Shown: positions 18,118 through 26,357, counted from the stretch's first letter. The stretch: 64,000 nt of DNA from Saprospiraceae bacterium (GCA_027488935.1 JAIYAP010000013.1:62001-126000); one strand, 5' to 3'. Numbers and translations: made by a program. Notes: a model not told the origin generated them from the sequence alone.

Positions 18118-18504
18118 TCATTTTTCATAAAACTCGATCGGCAAACCATCCGGATCGGCCACAAAAGTAAAGCGTTTTTCGGTAAATTCATCCACGCGTA
18201 TCGGCTCGACCATGCATCCCTGTTGTTGCAAATGGGCCACCACCACATCCAGGTCATCTACCTCAAAGGCCAAATGCCGCAACCCAACGGCTTCTGGTCG
18301 GGAATGGCGGGGTGGGGGAGTGGGAAAGGAAAATAGTTCGATGACGTATTGGCCGTTCAGTTCAAGGTCTAGCTTATACGATTGCCGTGTTTCTCGATAT
18401 ACTTCCCGAATCACTTTTAAACCCAATATTTCGGTGTAAAATGCTTTGGAGTGGGTATAATCGGAACAAATAATGGCGATGTGGTGGATTTTGTTGAATA
18501 GCAT
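18118..18504 (-). CDS. VOC family (glyoxalase/YaeR-like) metalloprotein
   Basis: A 128-residue single-module vicinal-oxygen-chelate protein. The start FNKIHHIAIICSDYTHSKAFYTEILGLKV, the middle GLRHLAFEVDDLD and the end FVADPDGLPIEFYEK give the two beta-alpha-beta-beta-beta halves. Candidate metal ligands are the histidine in HHIAI, a glutamate in VIELF, the histidine in RHLAFEV and the glutamate in IEFYE, the pattern of YaeR-type proteins. Members include lactoylglutathione lyase-like enzymes, but the substrate is not predictable. It is followed by the VF530 gene. Family firm, reaction unknown. Confidence 0.88.
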   Translation of the reverse strand: MLFNKIHHIAIICSDYTHSKAFYTEILGLKVIREVYRETRQSYKLDLELNGQYVIELFSFPTPPPRHSRPEAVGLRHLAFEVDDLDVVVAHLQQQGCMVEPIRVDEFTEKRFTFVADPDGLPIEFYEK

Positions 18505-18563
18505 GGGGTAAAATTAGGGGTTTTCGGTAATGTCCTTGGTACAATTGCTGTAATGCCTTGATA

Positions 18564-18647
18564 TTAAACAGGTTGGTGTAGAATTAACCCAGGTAAAAAG
18601 TCGAAATCTCGGGTGTTATATGTGTAAAGCGGTATTTGATAAACGAA
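18564..18647 (-). pseudogene. C-terminal remnant of a PIN-domain (VapC-like) toxin gene
   Basis: Read on the minus strand, a frame different from that of the antitoxin encodes IPLYTYNTRDFDFLPG and then LILHQPV before a TAA stop at 18564. This is the typical C-terminus of PIN-domain toxins (YTxNTRDFxxxPGLxLhxP). The first roughly 100 codons, which should hold the catalytic aspartates, are missing. The remnant overlaps the 3' end of the antitoxin gene, as expected if a deletion joined the antitoxin C-terminal codons to the toxin C-terminal codons. The toxin would be inactive. Confidence 0.7.
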
Positions 18648-18846
18648 TCTGCTCAATCGTCCTCGGGTTATCCTTCCAGATGCCGAAAAGCTGCTTAGGA
18701 TCAATATTTTTATCACCGCGCGTAATGCTAGCTTGCGGCGTAGAGGGCGACGATTGGATTTTTATATTTTTAATATCCAAGGTTTTAAGCAACACAAGCA
18801 GCTGCTCAACTTCATGAATTCCCGATGTTTCGATGGTTACGGTCAT
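18616..18846 (-). CDS. Orphan antitoxin-like protein of a type II toxin-antitoxin locus
   Basis: The 76-residue protein has an N-terminal beta-alpha segment (MTVTIETSGIHEVEQLLVLLKTLDIKNIKI) and the phrase QLFGIWKDNPRTIEQIR, which in many small antitoxins paired with PIN toxins is followed by a lysine/tryptophan-rich C-terminus. Here the last residues LSNTALHI appear to come from out-of-frame toxin codons, so the protein has lost its native end. A TATATTTG promoter word lies 22 bases upstream. The toxin itself is reduced to a C-terminal remnant directly downstream. Whether this truncated antitoxin is still made or useful is unknown. Confidence 0.65.
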   Translation of the reverse strand: MTVTIETSGIHEVEQLLVLLKTLDIKNIKIQSSPSTPQASITRGDKNIDPKQLFGIWKDNPRTIEQIRLSNTALHI

Positions 18847-18867
18847 ATTTTTAGTGCTTTATAGATG

Positions 18868-18875
18868 CAAATATA
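18868..18875 (-). promoter_or_regulatory. -7 promoter box TATATTTG before the antitoxin-like gene
   Basis: Minus-strand TATATTTG, an exact TAnnTTTG match, 22 bases upstream of the start codon. Confidence 0.45.
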
Positions 18876-18885
18876 GGGTGTTTGG

Positions 18886-19017
18886 ACAATAAGTGCTCAA
18901 TGATCCATTGTGGAGTGTGATCTTCGTACTTCCCACACTCAATCCACCGCCTCGCGATAGTTGTAAAAAACAAAAATTGATTGCTGAGCCTTATTATATG
19001 TTGTGAAAACTAAGACC
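18886..19017. repeat. Nested inverted-repeat element, degenerate copy
   Basis: It aligns with 19889-20027 over most of its length: GTGCTCAATGATCCATT, GAGTGTGATCTTCGTACTTC, CCACACTCAATCC, GATAGTTGTAAAAAACAAAAATTGATTGC and a right end GTGAAAACTAAGACCATG. The inner hairpin arms GAGTGTG/CACACTC are kept although the sequence has changed, which suggests that pairing matters. It lies between the antitoxin-like gene and a barrel-protein gene. The rest of the gap (19018-19090) holds only a small hairpin, TACGGC/GCCGTA. Confidence 0.7.
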
Positions 19018-19090
19018 ATGTGCTGCGGAATTTACACTTACGGCCCGCAAAATAGCGAGCCGTAGGTGGTTTACTTTTAAATACCTAACC

Positions 19091-19693
19091 TCAAAACCTA
19101 AAACCAATCCGATAAGATAAAAGCATTTGATTCCGATCAACCCCGGAAAACAGGTGTACGTATTCGCAGTCCAGCTCTCCAAAAAACCTCCAAATGATCG
19201 GATGTGCAATGGACGCGCCGACCATTGGCCCAATTTTACTGTATTCATAAATCTCCCCATAACCTTCTCCCCATCCTTGAGCATGGATACCATAACGGAT
19301 CATCTTACTTTGTTGTCCTCTAAGGTTGTATCGAATCCCGGTCTTTGCCCTTAAATTCATTTTCCATATTGTATAACCAATACCAAAGTTAGCCGTAAGC
19401 GTTTGTTGGAATCTGTTAAAAACTTTAAGCGGAGGAGGTGGAATAACTGGCGGTACATATATAAAGGAGCAACCGCTGTAGGTCAGACCAAGGGTAAACT
19501 TTTTTTTGAAATGTCTTTTGTAGCTAAGGGAGATGTTTCTGCCCCCGTTAAACTTTGAAAATTTAAACGGGGAGGCATCAAAAAATTCGCCTGCGGCAAA
19601 ATAGCCTAGGCTGAATTCATTTTTGAACTGCCTTTGGGCATGGCATAAAAGTGCCATGCCCAAAAATGCAAAACTCAAGAAGGTTCTTTTCAT
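19091..19693 (-). CDS. Outer-membrane beta-barrel-like protein, function unknown
   Basis: A 200-residue protein with a signal peptide (MKRTFLSFAFLGMALLCHAQ) and a series of amphipathic strands with glycine and aromatic residues: NISLSYKRHFKKKFTLGLTYSG, TLTANFGIGYTIW, LRAKTGIRYNLRG, ending LLSYRIGFRF with a terminal phenylalanine. This is the usual pattern of small Bacteroidota outer-membrane barrels. A proline-rich loop (PPVIPPPPL) sits between strands. No recognised ligand or enzyme motif. It is flanked by two copies of a structured repeat (18886-19017 and 19889-20027), and has no operon partner. Confidence 0.65.
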   Translation of the reverse strand: MKRTFLSFAFLGMALLCHAQRQFKNEFSLGYFAAGEFFDASPFKFSKFNGGRNISLSYKRHFKKKFTLGLTYSGCSFIYVPPVIPPPPLKVFNRFQQTLTANFGIGYTIWKMNLRAKTGIRYNLRGQQSKMIRYGIHAQGWGEGYGEIYEYSKIGPMVGASIAHPIIWRFFGELDCEYVHLFSGVDRNQMLLSYRIGFRF

Positions 19694-19787
19694 GTTAATT
19701 CGATTTTATATAACGGGCATACTCCTATTGAACATCCACACAATAGTACCAAGTCCTTTACAATACGTCAAATTACATAGCCAAAAA

Positions 19788-19870
19788 GTTTCAATATAGC
19801 ATATTTATACGATGCTTATCAAGTAATTCATGGCACAGATGTAGTAGACGGTACGTAGTTTATGCTAGTA
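19788..19870. repeat. Dispersed intergenic repeat, copy 1 of 2
   Basis: Words such as AATATAGCATATTTATACGA, GATGCTTATCA and GTAGTTTATGCTAGTAC recur with small changes at about 44610-44700 (AATATAGCATATTCATGCGA, GCAGTTTATGCTAATAC). No gene is present. Confidence 0.6.
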
Positions 19871-19888
19871 CTATTTCCGTCGAATGAA

Positions 19889-20027
19889 GTCTTCACTTCC
19901 GAAGCGCTCAATGCTACATCGTTGAGCGTGATCTTCGTTCTTCCCACGCTCAATTCCCGCCGTGCGTTAGTTGTAAAAAAACAAAGATTGAGCGCTGCAA
20001 GCTTTTTTGCGTGGTGAAAGTGAAGAC
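19889..20027. repeat. Nested inverted-repeat element, intact copy
   Basis: Three layers of arms are visible: outer GTCTTCACTT (19889-19898) with AAGTGAAGAC (20018-20027); middle GCGCTCAAT with ATTGAGCGC; inner TTGAGCGTG with CACGCTCAA. The 139-bp unit could form a long branched hairpin. A degenerate copy lies at 18886-19017. The stretch 19694-20367 has no gene. Confidence 0.75.
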
Positions 20028-20060
20028 CACGCCCAGCTCAAAATGTTTTCGCGGTACTCC

Positions 20061-20127
20061 CTTTCCGGTACACCTGACACGTCGGAAGCGTTCGAAACGC
20101 TTCCGACGTGTCAGGTGTACCGGAAAG
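20061..20127. repeat. Perfect 32-bp inverted repeat with 3-base centre
   Basis: The arm at 20061-20092 (starting CTTTCCGGTACACCTGAC) is matched without error by its reverse complement at 20096-20127, leaving only CGA in the middle. It could form a 32-bp stem or a DNA cruciform. It is followed by the motif GTTTTGTTAAACAAAAGATCC (only part quoted as a word) and AACAACGAGGGCTGTCATC, which resemble the arms of the large repeats near 28 kb. Confidence 0.9.
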
Positions 20128-20367
20128 GCTTCCGAACATTTTTACACAGGGGCCCACACGTAGTTTTGACACCCAGCGTTTTGTTAAACAAAAGATCCAA
20201 TGCACATAACAACGAGGGCTGTCATCATCCGCCGCGCGTGGCCTTCATTCCTGAAGCGCTCGACGCTCCATGCTGCTAAAAATTAAAGGTTTCTCTCCAT
20301 CCCCTTGGCACAATTCCTGCAATACCCCTAATATTGCATCGACTTTCACGACTTAGGAAAATTTCAA

Positions 20368-21750
20368 ATGAAAACCCAAATTCTTAGCCTTTTGGCTTGC
20401 TGCTTGCTGCTCACTTTCTGCAAAACCGTCCCCGTTACCGACGCTCCCAAACCTGCCGAACAATACAACACAACCGTAGAAGCGCCTTTAGTTTCGACCA
20501 TCTCCATCCCGGTCAATATTTCCATCAGCGATCTGGTGACCAGCATCAACAACAAACTGTCGGGCAAAGCCTTGTACGAAGACTATTCCTACACCGACAA
20601 CAACAACGACGGCTTTATGATGAATGCCTGGAAAAGTCGGGACATTACCTTAAACCTGAACGGACAAACGATTAAATATTATGTTCCGTTAAAATTGTGG
20701 TTAAAGAAAAACCTGTACGTGAGTGAAGCCGAAGCCGAGGCAGAAATTGGGCTGTCGTTCAAAACGACCTTCGCCATCAAGGAAGACTGGTCGATCCAAA
20801 CCAATACTGTACTCGAATACCATGAATGGCTGAGCAAACCCGTGCTGAAAACCGGCATGGGCAATGTTTCCATCGAATCGATTGCCAACCTCGCCATTGG
20901 ACGCAGTAAAAAAGACCTTACCCAAACCATTGATCGTTTGGTGAGCCAGCAATTGAGTCTGCGTCCGGCCGTCCAGGAAGTCTGGAATGCCCTGCAAACC
21001 CCCACCTTGTTGTCGGATGAATATAAAATGTGGATCAAAACGACCCCAACCGGCATCAGCATGACACCGATTGTGACCGATTGGAACAGCATCAAGGCCA
21101 AAATTTCGGTGGATTGTTTGAATGATGTGAATTTTGGAGCCCAACCTGCCTTTCGGGAAAATACCAGTTTGCCCCTGCTACGCAACATTGAATACGACAA
21201 TACGCCCGATGAATTTCAGGTACGGGTGGCCACCGATGTGCCTTTTCCGGAGGCCGAACGCATTGCGCGCACGTTTATGGTCGGCCAGGTTTTTGAATCG
21301 GGCAAGAAAAAAGTAAAAGTGGAAGATTTGCAAATATGGGGCAACAACGACCGTATTGTGGTAAATACCCTGCTTTCGGGTTCCTTTGTGGGCAATATTT
21401 ACTTCATGGGTCGTCCGGTGTACAATGCACAAAAGAATCAAATTGAAATGACCGATTTCGATTTTCACTTTGATACCAAAAATATGCTGCTCAAATCGGC
21501 TTCCTGGATTTTCCAAGGCACGATCAAGAAGAAAATGAAGGATTCGATGATTTTTCCGCTCGACGAAAACATCAAAGCCTTGCGCGCTGAAATTCAAAAC
21601 ACCTTAAAGTATTATCCGATTCAGCCGGGCGTGGTACTAAGCGGCACGGTGGATACCCTTACCGTGGAGAACACCCGGATTATGCCGAACAGCATTCGGG
21701 TGAACCTGTTTTCGAAGGGGAAATTGCAAGTGGATGTGAAAGGACTTTAA
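20368..21750 (+). CDS. DUF4403 family lipoprotein
   Basis: A 460-residue lipoprotein (signal peptide with LLLTFC, Cys18) that fits DUF4403 along its full length: early STISIPVNISISDLVTSINNKL, LYEDYSYTDNNNDGF and WKSRDITLNLNGQTIKYYVPL, middle blocks around GKKKVKVEDLQIWGNNDRIVV, and the end LSGTVDTLTVENTRIMPNSIRV. The repeated beta-rich halves are reminiscent of lipid-binding tubular folds, but this is an inference; no function is established. It sits in a membrane, probably outer, facing the periplasm. Its stop overlaps that of convergent sbcC by 4 bases, so no terminator lies between the two. Confidence 0.87.
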   Translation: MKTQILSLLACCLLLTFCKTVPVTDAPKPAEQYNTTVEAPLVSTISIPVNISISDLVTSINNKLSGKALYEDYSYTDNNNDGFMMNAWKSRDITLNLNGQTIKYYVPLKLWLKKNLYVSEAEAEAEIGLSFKTTFAIKEDWSIQTNTVLEYHEWLSKPVLKTGMGNVSIESIANLAIGRSKKDLTQTIDRLVSQQLSLRPAVQEVWNALQTPTLLSDEYKMWIKTTPTGISMTPIVTDWNSIKAKISVDCLNDVNFGAQPAFRENTSLPLLRNIEYDNTPDEFQVRVATDVPFPEAERIARTFMVGQVFESGKKKVKVEDLQIWGNNDRIVVNTLLSGSFVGNIYFMGRPVYNAQKNQIEMTDFDFHFDTKNMLLKSASWIFQGTIKKKMKDSMIFPLDENIKALRAEIQNTLKYYPIQPGVVLSGTVDTLTVENTRIMPNSIRVNLFSKGKLQVDVKGL

Positions 21751-24700
21751 ATTTTAGGTGGAATGACAATGCTGAACCCATCGCTCTGACGCAGAACCTG
21801 CACCTGGGTTCCAATACGTTCTTTCATTTCTCGAATATGCGAAATCACGCCAATCAACACCCCGCGGGCTTGCAAGGCTTCCAAGGTAGAAATGGCCAAT
21901 TCGAGGGCGTTTTCGTCCAAAGCGCCAAATCCTTCATCAATAAACAAGGTCTGGATTTGGGTCTTTTTACCGGCAAGGTCTGCCAAGCCTAAAGCAAGCG
22001 CCAGGCTGGTCAGAAACGTTTCCCCGCCGCTCAGGGTGGACACTGAACGCACAAAATCGGCTTGAAAAGTATCCACAATTTCTAATTCCAGTTCAGAATC
22101 GGGTTTTTTGCGCAAGCGATAACGGCCGCCTTGCAATTTGCTGAAATGGCGGTTGGCATGCTGCAACAGTTGTTGCAACGTAAGACTTTGGGCAAATTTG
22201 CGAAAAACACTGCCACTGGCAGAACCGATAATTTCATTCAATTGCTCCCAGCGCGCTTGTTCTATGGCCTGGGCTTCCTTTTTTTGCAGCAACTCCTGGG
22301 CTTGCTCTTGACGCTGGGCATTGGCATTCAATTGCTCCTGAAATCCGCCAGAGCGCAACAAAATTTGTTCGTACGCGCCTTCTGCGGTGTGCAACAGGTG
22401 CTGTAATTCCACCTGGTCCAGCAGCGGAAAACGATTGGCCATTGCATTTTTCAAGGCCTGTTCTGATTCCGCAAGTCTTTCCTGGCGGGTGCGTGCTTGT
22501 TGCTGCAAGTCGGCCGCCTGTTGTTCAATGCGCGTTGCTTGTTCGAGGGGTAAAACCGCTTCGAGCAATGCAGTAATATCTTCAAATCCGGTTGTTTGCA
22601 GGCCTAATTCCAATTGTTGCCGCACTTTTTGTTGATCCTGTTCGAGGTCAGCCGCTTGTTGCGCACGGGTAGACAGGCCTGCGCGCGCGGCGGCTAACTG
22701 TTCGCTCAGGGTTTGATATTGCGCGTTGTATACCTTCGTTTCTTGCCGCAACTGGATGATTTTCTGATCCAGGGTCAATTGCACCTGATCGGGATCGTCG
22801 GCACCAAATAATTGCATCCGTTCGGCTTGCAGATTTTCCAGTTTTAACTGCGCATCGCCTTGTTGCGCTTGCAATTGAGCGATGTTTTCCGCACGTTCCT
22901 GGATTTGTTTCCGCAGTTGCTCCAATCCTTGTTGTGCAGATGCTAATTGCTGGCTCACTTCTAATTTTCGGGCTGAATTATCCAAAAATTGTTGCAATAC
23001 AGCGCGCAATTGATCAAACTGCTGCTTGAATACAGGGCTTAACGCAAAGTTCAAACCAAAAGGCGCCAGTACCAGGTTGATGCCTTTTTCTTCTTCCTTG
23101 AATTGGGTAGCATAGGAAGAAATCCGTTCTTCCAGGTTTTTCTTATCCGTTTCAAGCAAAGCCTGTTGGTAATCGTGTTGCTGCAAGGCCTGCTGCACCT
23201 CCAATTGTGCCTTCTCGGCTGCCTGTAAGGCTTTTAGTTGCTGTTGAAATTGGGCTTTTGCGTCGTTAAAATATTGAAAATCAGCGCGCAAAGTAAGCAT
23301 CCGTTCTTCCAGCAATTGTTCGCGGGCATCAAAATCAGGACTTTCCAAGCCGGGCAACAACTGACGAATTTGATATTCCTGTACTTGCAATTGCACCAGT
23401 GCCAGTTGCGTTTGTCCGCGCAGCACCGCGCCAAAATCCTCCTCCACGCTATCCATGCGATCGCGCAACAGCAATTGGCGGTTCAGCAGTTGCGCCTGTT
23501 GTTTTTCAATGGATTGCACTTGTTGGAGCACTTGTTCGAGTTCCAAACGCGCATCGTCCACATAATTTTCGAAGGGATGCAGGCGAAAAGGATGGTCCGT
23601 GCTGCCACACAAGGGGCAGGGTTCGTTTTCCTTTAAGTTGGCGCGCTCGCGTTCATAGTTGACCAACAAGTTTTCCCGCTCGTACCGCGCTTGTTTTCGT
23701 TGGCGTTTATCTTCCAGTTCGCTCAGTAAATCAAGCGTAGTAAGTAATTCATTTTCAATATGATAGGACTCCGCATAATAACTGGCTTGTTCTTCGCGTA
23801 TCTGTGCGAGCGCGCGCAACGCTTGTCGGTAAGCCGCGTGCAGGCGATTAAAATCCTCCAGGCGTTGCAATTGTAAGCCTAATTGGTTGCTTTTTTCGAG
23901 TAAGGCTTCTTCGGCGGCTAAAAACGCGCTGGGTAATTCAAAACGCAGCACCAATGCTTTCAACTGATTTTCAACCGAAAGCGTATGCATTTTCGCCTTT
24001 TGTACTTGTCGAGTCAGACCTGAACGAAGGGCATCCAATTCGGCTTTACGGTCCTGGCATGCTTCCAAATCTGCTTTTGATTTTTGCAAACTTTGGTGCA
24101 GGGTCAACATGCGCTCGCGGTGTTGTTCGGCGAGGGGTAGGGCTTGCGATAATTGATCCGCATCGGGATGCGCCAGGTCCCAGGCCTCGAGCGCAGTACT
24201 GTTGCGTTGCAGGCTTTGTTGTAACGCAGTTGTCTGCATGACTTCCGCTTCCAGGGCCGTTTTTTTGAGCACTTGGGGCTCTAAAGCATCTTTGAGCGCA
24301 ATAGTGTTTTGTTGGGCGCTCAAAATTTGCGCATCCAACCGACGCACCGATTGAAAAACGGGTTCTGCTGTATTGCGTTCTTGCTCCGCCGTTTCCAGGG
24401 TCGTTTCTGCTCCTTGCAGGGTTTCCTTTAATTGGTGGGCTTGGGTTTCGGCGCTGGTTATTTCCAGTTCCAGGCGTGCCATTTCCGTTTGCAAAACTTC
24501 CCGGTTGCGCTCCAGTTCCGACAAACGCTCGATTTGGGGCTGAAGGGGAATCGTTTTGCGGTGTAGTTCCAGCCGGGCAAATTCAGGACTAAAATCTTCT
24601 TGTTGTTCGGCCAGTTTTTGGCCTTGCAACACGAATGCCGCTATCTTTTCCTCGATGGATCGCACCAGTTCGAGCCAGCGCAGGTTATCGCGCAAACTGC

Positions 24701-25403
24701 CAATTTCGCTGCTGAGCCGAACAGATTCCGATTTTAAGGTTTCCAGCTGCTGTTGCAAATCCAGCACCGCTTCTGGTGGCAACAATTGCAATTGGGCGCT
24801 GGCCTGGATAAGTTGATCAAGCGCCTGTTTTTCCAGTTTAAACCGTTCGAACGCCGCTTTTGACAGCCGGCTGTATATTTCCGTATCGGTAATTTGTTCC
24901 AGCAAAGCGCCACGTTCGTCGGGACTCGCTTTCAGAAAAGCCGCAAAATCGCCCTGTGCCAGCAACACCGAGCGCCGAAACTGCGCAAAATTGAGTCCAC
25001 TTTTGCTTTCCACCAACAGATCCACTTCCTTAACCCCAGTCGCCACCACCTGCCAGTTTCCGTCGGGTAGTAAGGCTGAAAATTCGCGAACCGGCGGTTT
25101 TAAAGTACCCGTGCGTGCCCGCGCCTGCATCCATTTTGATCGAAACTGTCCTTCCGAACTGCTGAATTCCACCTCCGCCCAGGCTTCCGTGGCCCCATTC
25201 GACATCACTTCAGTTTGATGGCTGCGGGCGGTTTTGCCGTATAAAGCGAGGGTAACAGCGTCCAACAGCGTGGTTTTGCCCGCACCGGTATCGCCGGTAA
25301 TGGCAAACAAACCCGTATAAGTAAACGGGGGCTGCTCAAAGTCGAGTTCCACGCGCGTGCGCAGAGAATTCAGGTTGAGCAGTCGGATACGTTGGATGCG
25401 CAT
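21747..25403 (-). CDS. sbcC: Exonuclease SbcC, Rad50-like ATPase subunit
   Basis: SbcC is the ATPase and coiled-coil subunit of the SbcCD nuclease that opens hairpins and protein-blocked DNA ends. The 1218-residue protein has the N-terminal ATPase half with Walker A GDTGAGKT (37-44), long coiled coils (about 180-590 and 610-1050) around the zinc hook CPLC at 596-599, and the C-terminal half with the ABC signature LSGGE (1124-1128) and Walker B LFIDEGFG (1153-1160). Length is slightly above the usual 1050. Its partner sbcD is 29.6 kb away, which is unusual. The start lies 7 bases after the GIY-YIG-like gene. An internal 31-bp stretch (25208-25238) is repeated exactly at 26358. Confidence 0.96.
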   Translation of the reverse strand: MRIQRIRLLNLNSLRTRVELDFEQPPFTYTGLFAITGDTGAGKTTLLDAVTLALYGKTARSHQTEVMSNGATEAWAEVEFSSSEGQFRSKWMQARARTGTLKPPVREFSALLPDGNWQVVATGVKEVDLLVESKSGLNFAQFRRSVLLAQGDFAAFLKASPDERGALLEQITDTEIYSRLSKAAFERFKLEKQALDQLIQASAQLQLLPPEAVLDLQQQLETLKSESVRLSSEIGSLRDNLRWLELVRSIEEKIAAFVLQGQKLAEQQEDFSPEFARLELHRKTIPLQPQIERLSELERNREVLQTEMARLELEITSAETQAHQLKETLQGAETTLETAEQERNTAEPVFQSVRRLDAQILSAQQNTIALKDALEPQVLKKTALEAEVMQTTALQQSLQRNSTALEAWDLAHPDADQLSQALPLAEQHRERMLTLHQSLQKSKADLEACQDRKAELDALRSGLTRQVQKAKMHTLSVENQLKALVLRFELPSAFLAAEEALLEKSNQLGLQLQRLEDFNRLHAAYRQALRALAQIREEQASYYAESYHIENELLTTLDLLSELEDKRQRKQARYERENLLVNYERERANLKENEPCPLCGSTDHPFRLHPFENYVDDARLELEQVLQQVQSIEKQQAQLLNRQLLLRDRMDSVEEDFGAVLRGQTQLALVQLQVQEYQIRQLLPGLESPDFDAREQLLEERMLTLRADFQYFNDAKAQFQQQLKALQAAEKAQLEVQQALQQHDYQQALLETDKKNLEERISSYATQFKEEEKGINLVLAPFGLNFALSPVFKQQFDQLRAVLQQFLDNSARKLEVSQQLASAQQGLEQLRKQIQERAENIAQLQAQQGDAQLKLENLQAERMQLFGADDPDQVQLTLDQKIIQLRQETKVYNAQYQTLSEQLAAARAGLSTRAQQAADLEQDQQKVRQQLELGLQTTGFEDITALLEAVLPLEQATRIEQQAADLQQQARTRQERLAESEQALKNAMANRFPLLDQVELQHLLHTAEGAYEQILLRSGGFQEQLNANAQRQEQAQELLQKKEAQAIEQARWEQLNEIIGSASGSVFRKFAQSLTLQQLLQHANRHFSKLQGGRYRLRKKPDSELELEIVDTFQADFVRSVSTLSGGETFLTSLALALGLADLAGKKTQIQTLFIDEGFGALDENALELAISTLEALQARGVLIGVISHIREMKERIGTQVQVLRQSDGFSIVIPPKI

Positions 25404-25410
25404 GGTTTGG

Positions 25411-25719
25411 TCAATCTTTTAAATTTCCTCTTGGGCGTTGACCATGCTTTTCTTTATAGGCTTGGATATGCTCACTTTCAATGCGCTTTGCTTCTTTCCG
25501 CCCTGGAATATCGTGAATTAGAACGCGCGTAAAAAATCGGGCCCAATTGTCAATTAGGTTTGCGAATCGCAATTGTACACGCATTCTTTTTGACATTCCA
25601 TCTTTTTTACTGATTGGCCCGCTACTAATTCCATATTTAAACGTGTCATAGTCAACTTTATCAACTATCTCATAGAGGTGGTGTAGTTCTTCACTATCGT
25701 CAGCGTTCTTGTGCGGCAT
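25411..25719 (-). CDS. Small GIY-YIG-like (URI fold) protein, possible nuclease toxin
   Basis: A 102-residue protein with HHLYEIVDKVDYDTFKYGISSG, a central basic segment (KRMRVQLRFANLID) and EAKRIESEHIQAYKEKHGQRPRGN. The order Y-x-[IV] ... KYGIS ... R ... ARxxE-xx-I-xxYxxxxGxxPxGN is that of stand-alone GIY-YIG/URI-type nuclease domains found at the ends of polymorphic toxins; the first glutamate of IESEH or its neighbour would be the metal-binding residue. There is no signal peptide. It starts 3 bases after the DUF4240 gene and ends 7 bases before sbcC. A toxin/immunity or antitoxin relation with the DUF4240 partner is a guess from the context; fold assignment is moderate. Confidence 0.5.
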   Translation of the reverse strand: MPHKNADDSEELHHLYEIVDKVDYDTFKYGISSGPISKKDGMSKRMRVQLRFANLIDNWARFFTRVLIHDIPGRKEAKRIESEHIQAYKEKHGQRPRGNLKD

Positions 25720-25722
25720 GAT

Positions 25723-26295
25723 TTATTGTGTTAATTGCCAGCCAGACTTATTACTTTGGGTTTCGTAGTTATAAGTTGGCATATAATTAAATGGAACGTT
25801 CATCTTCATTTCAAACGCATCGTCAGCCAGGTAAAGCAATGGTTCAAAAACGATATCTTCTGGCATCTTTGCAGGGTCATTTAACACCATTTCGTAATAC
25901 GCTTTTCCTTCTGCAATCACGGCGCAACGTGCGTACAAAAAGTCATCAGCAGAAATAAAGTTATCTGGCTCATTGGCCGCGTACATGGTGGCGTGCGCGC
26001 GCGTATCCAATTGATATAATTTTTCAGATAACTTGTCTGCAAAAAGGCAAATACCCGCTACAGTCATTTTGGCAAGTGCCTTCATTGCGGGTGCAAGCTT
26101 TTGCTCTCCATCTTTTTTTGACCAGTCTATCTTATCAATAATACGCCAAAAGTCATCCTCAGAGAACAAATCATCTGCCGGAGATTTATCTTGAAGTCGG
26201 ATTTCCACCTCGGTAGTCTTCCCGAATTTTTGCTTCAAGTCATTGATAAACTGACTACTTAGGTCGTTTAAACTAACGTTTAGTACCGTTGTCAT
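25723..26295 (-). CDS. DUF4240 domain protein with antitoxin-like N-terminal segment
   Basis: The 190-residue protein has two parts. Residues 1-38 (MTTVLNVSLNDLSSQFINDL, then KQKFGKTTEVEIRLQ) resemble the short N-terminal beta-alpha-beta segment of small Bacteroidota antitoxins. Residues 43-165 match DUF4240: DDFWRIIDKIDWSKK, LYQLDTRAHATMY, SADDFLYARCAVIAEGKAYYEMVLNDPAKMP. DUF4240 domains occur in putative immunity or conflict-related proteins, but their biochemistry is unknown. It forms a tight two-gene unit with the downstream GIY-YIG-like gene (3-base gap), the usual order antitoxin first, toxin second. A TATATTTG box lies 21 bases upstream. The functional pairing is an inference. Confidence 0.75.
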   Translation of the reverse strand: MTTVLNVSLNDLSSQFINDLKQKFGKTTEVEIRLQDKSPADDLFSEDDFWRIIDKIDWSKKDGEQKLAPAMKALAKMTVAGICLFADKLSEKLYQLDTRAHATMYAANEPDNFISADDFLYARCAVIAEGKAYYEMVLNDPAKMPEDIVFEPLLYLADDAFEMKMNVPFNYMPTYNYETQSNKSGWQLTQ

Positions 26296-26316
26296 GTCAA
26301 AACTGTTTTATTCATG

Positions 26317-26324
26317 CAAATATA
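26317..26324 (-). promoter_or_regulatory. -7 promoter box TATATTTG before the DUF4240 pair
   Basis: Minus-strand TATATTTG 21 bases upstream of the DUF4240 start; exact TAnnTTTG match. It would drive DUF4240, the GIY-YIG-like gene and, by read-through, sbcC. Confidence 0.5.
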
Positions 26325-26357
26325 GGTGCTTTTAGGGGAAACGGAAAATAGGAGCAC

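Noticed and set aside
20007-20279. 90-codon open frame across the 32-bp inverted repeat
   Set aside because: The frame is made of repeat arms and lacks any coding features.
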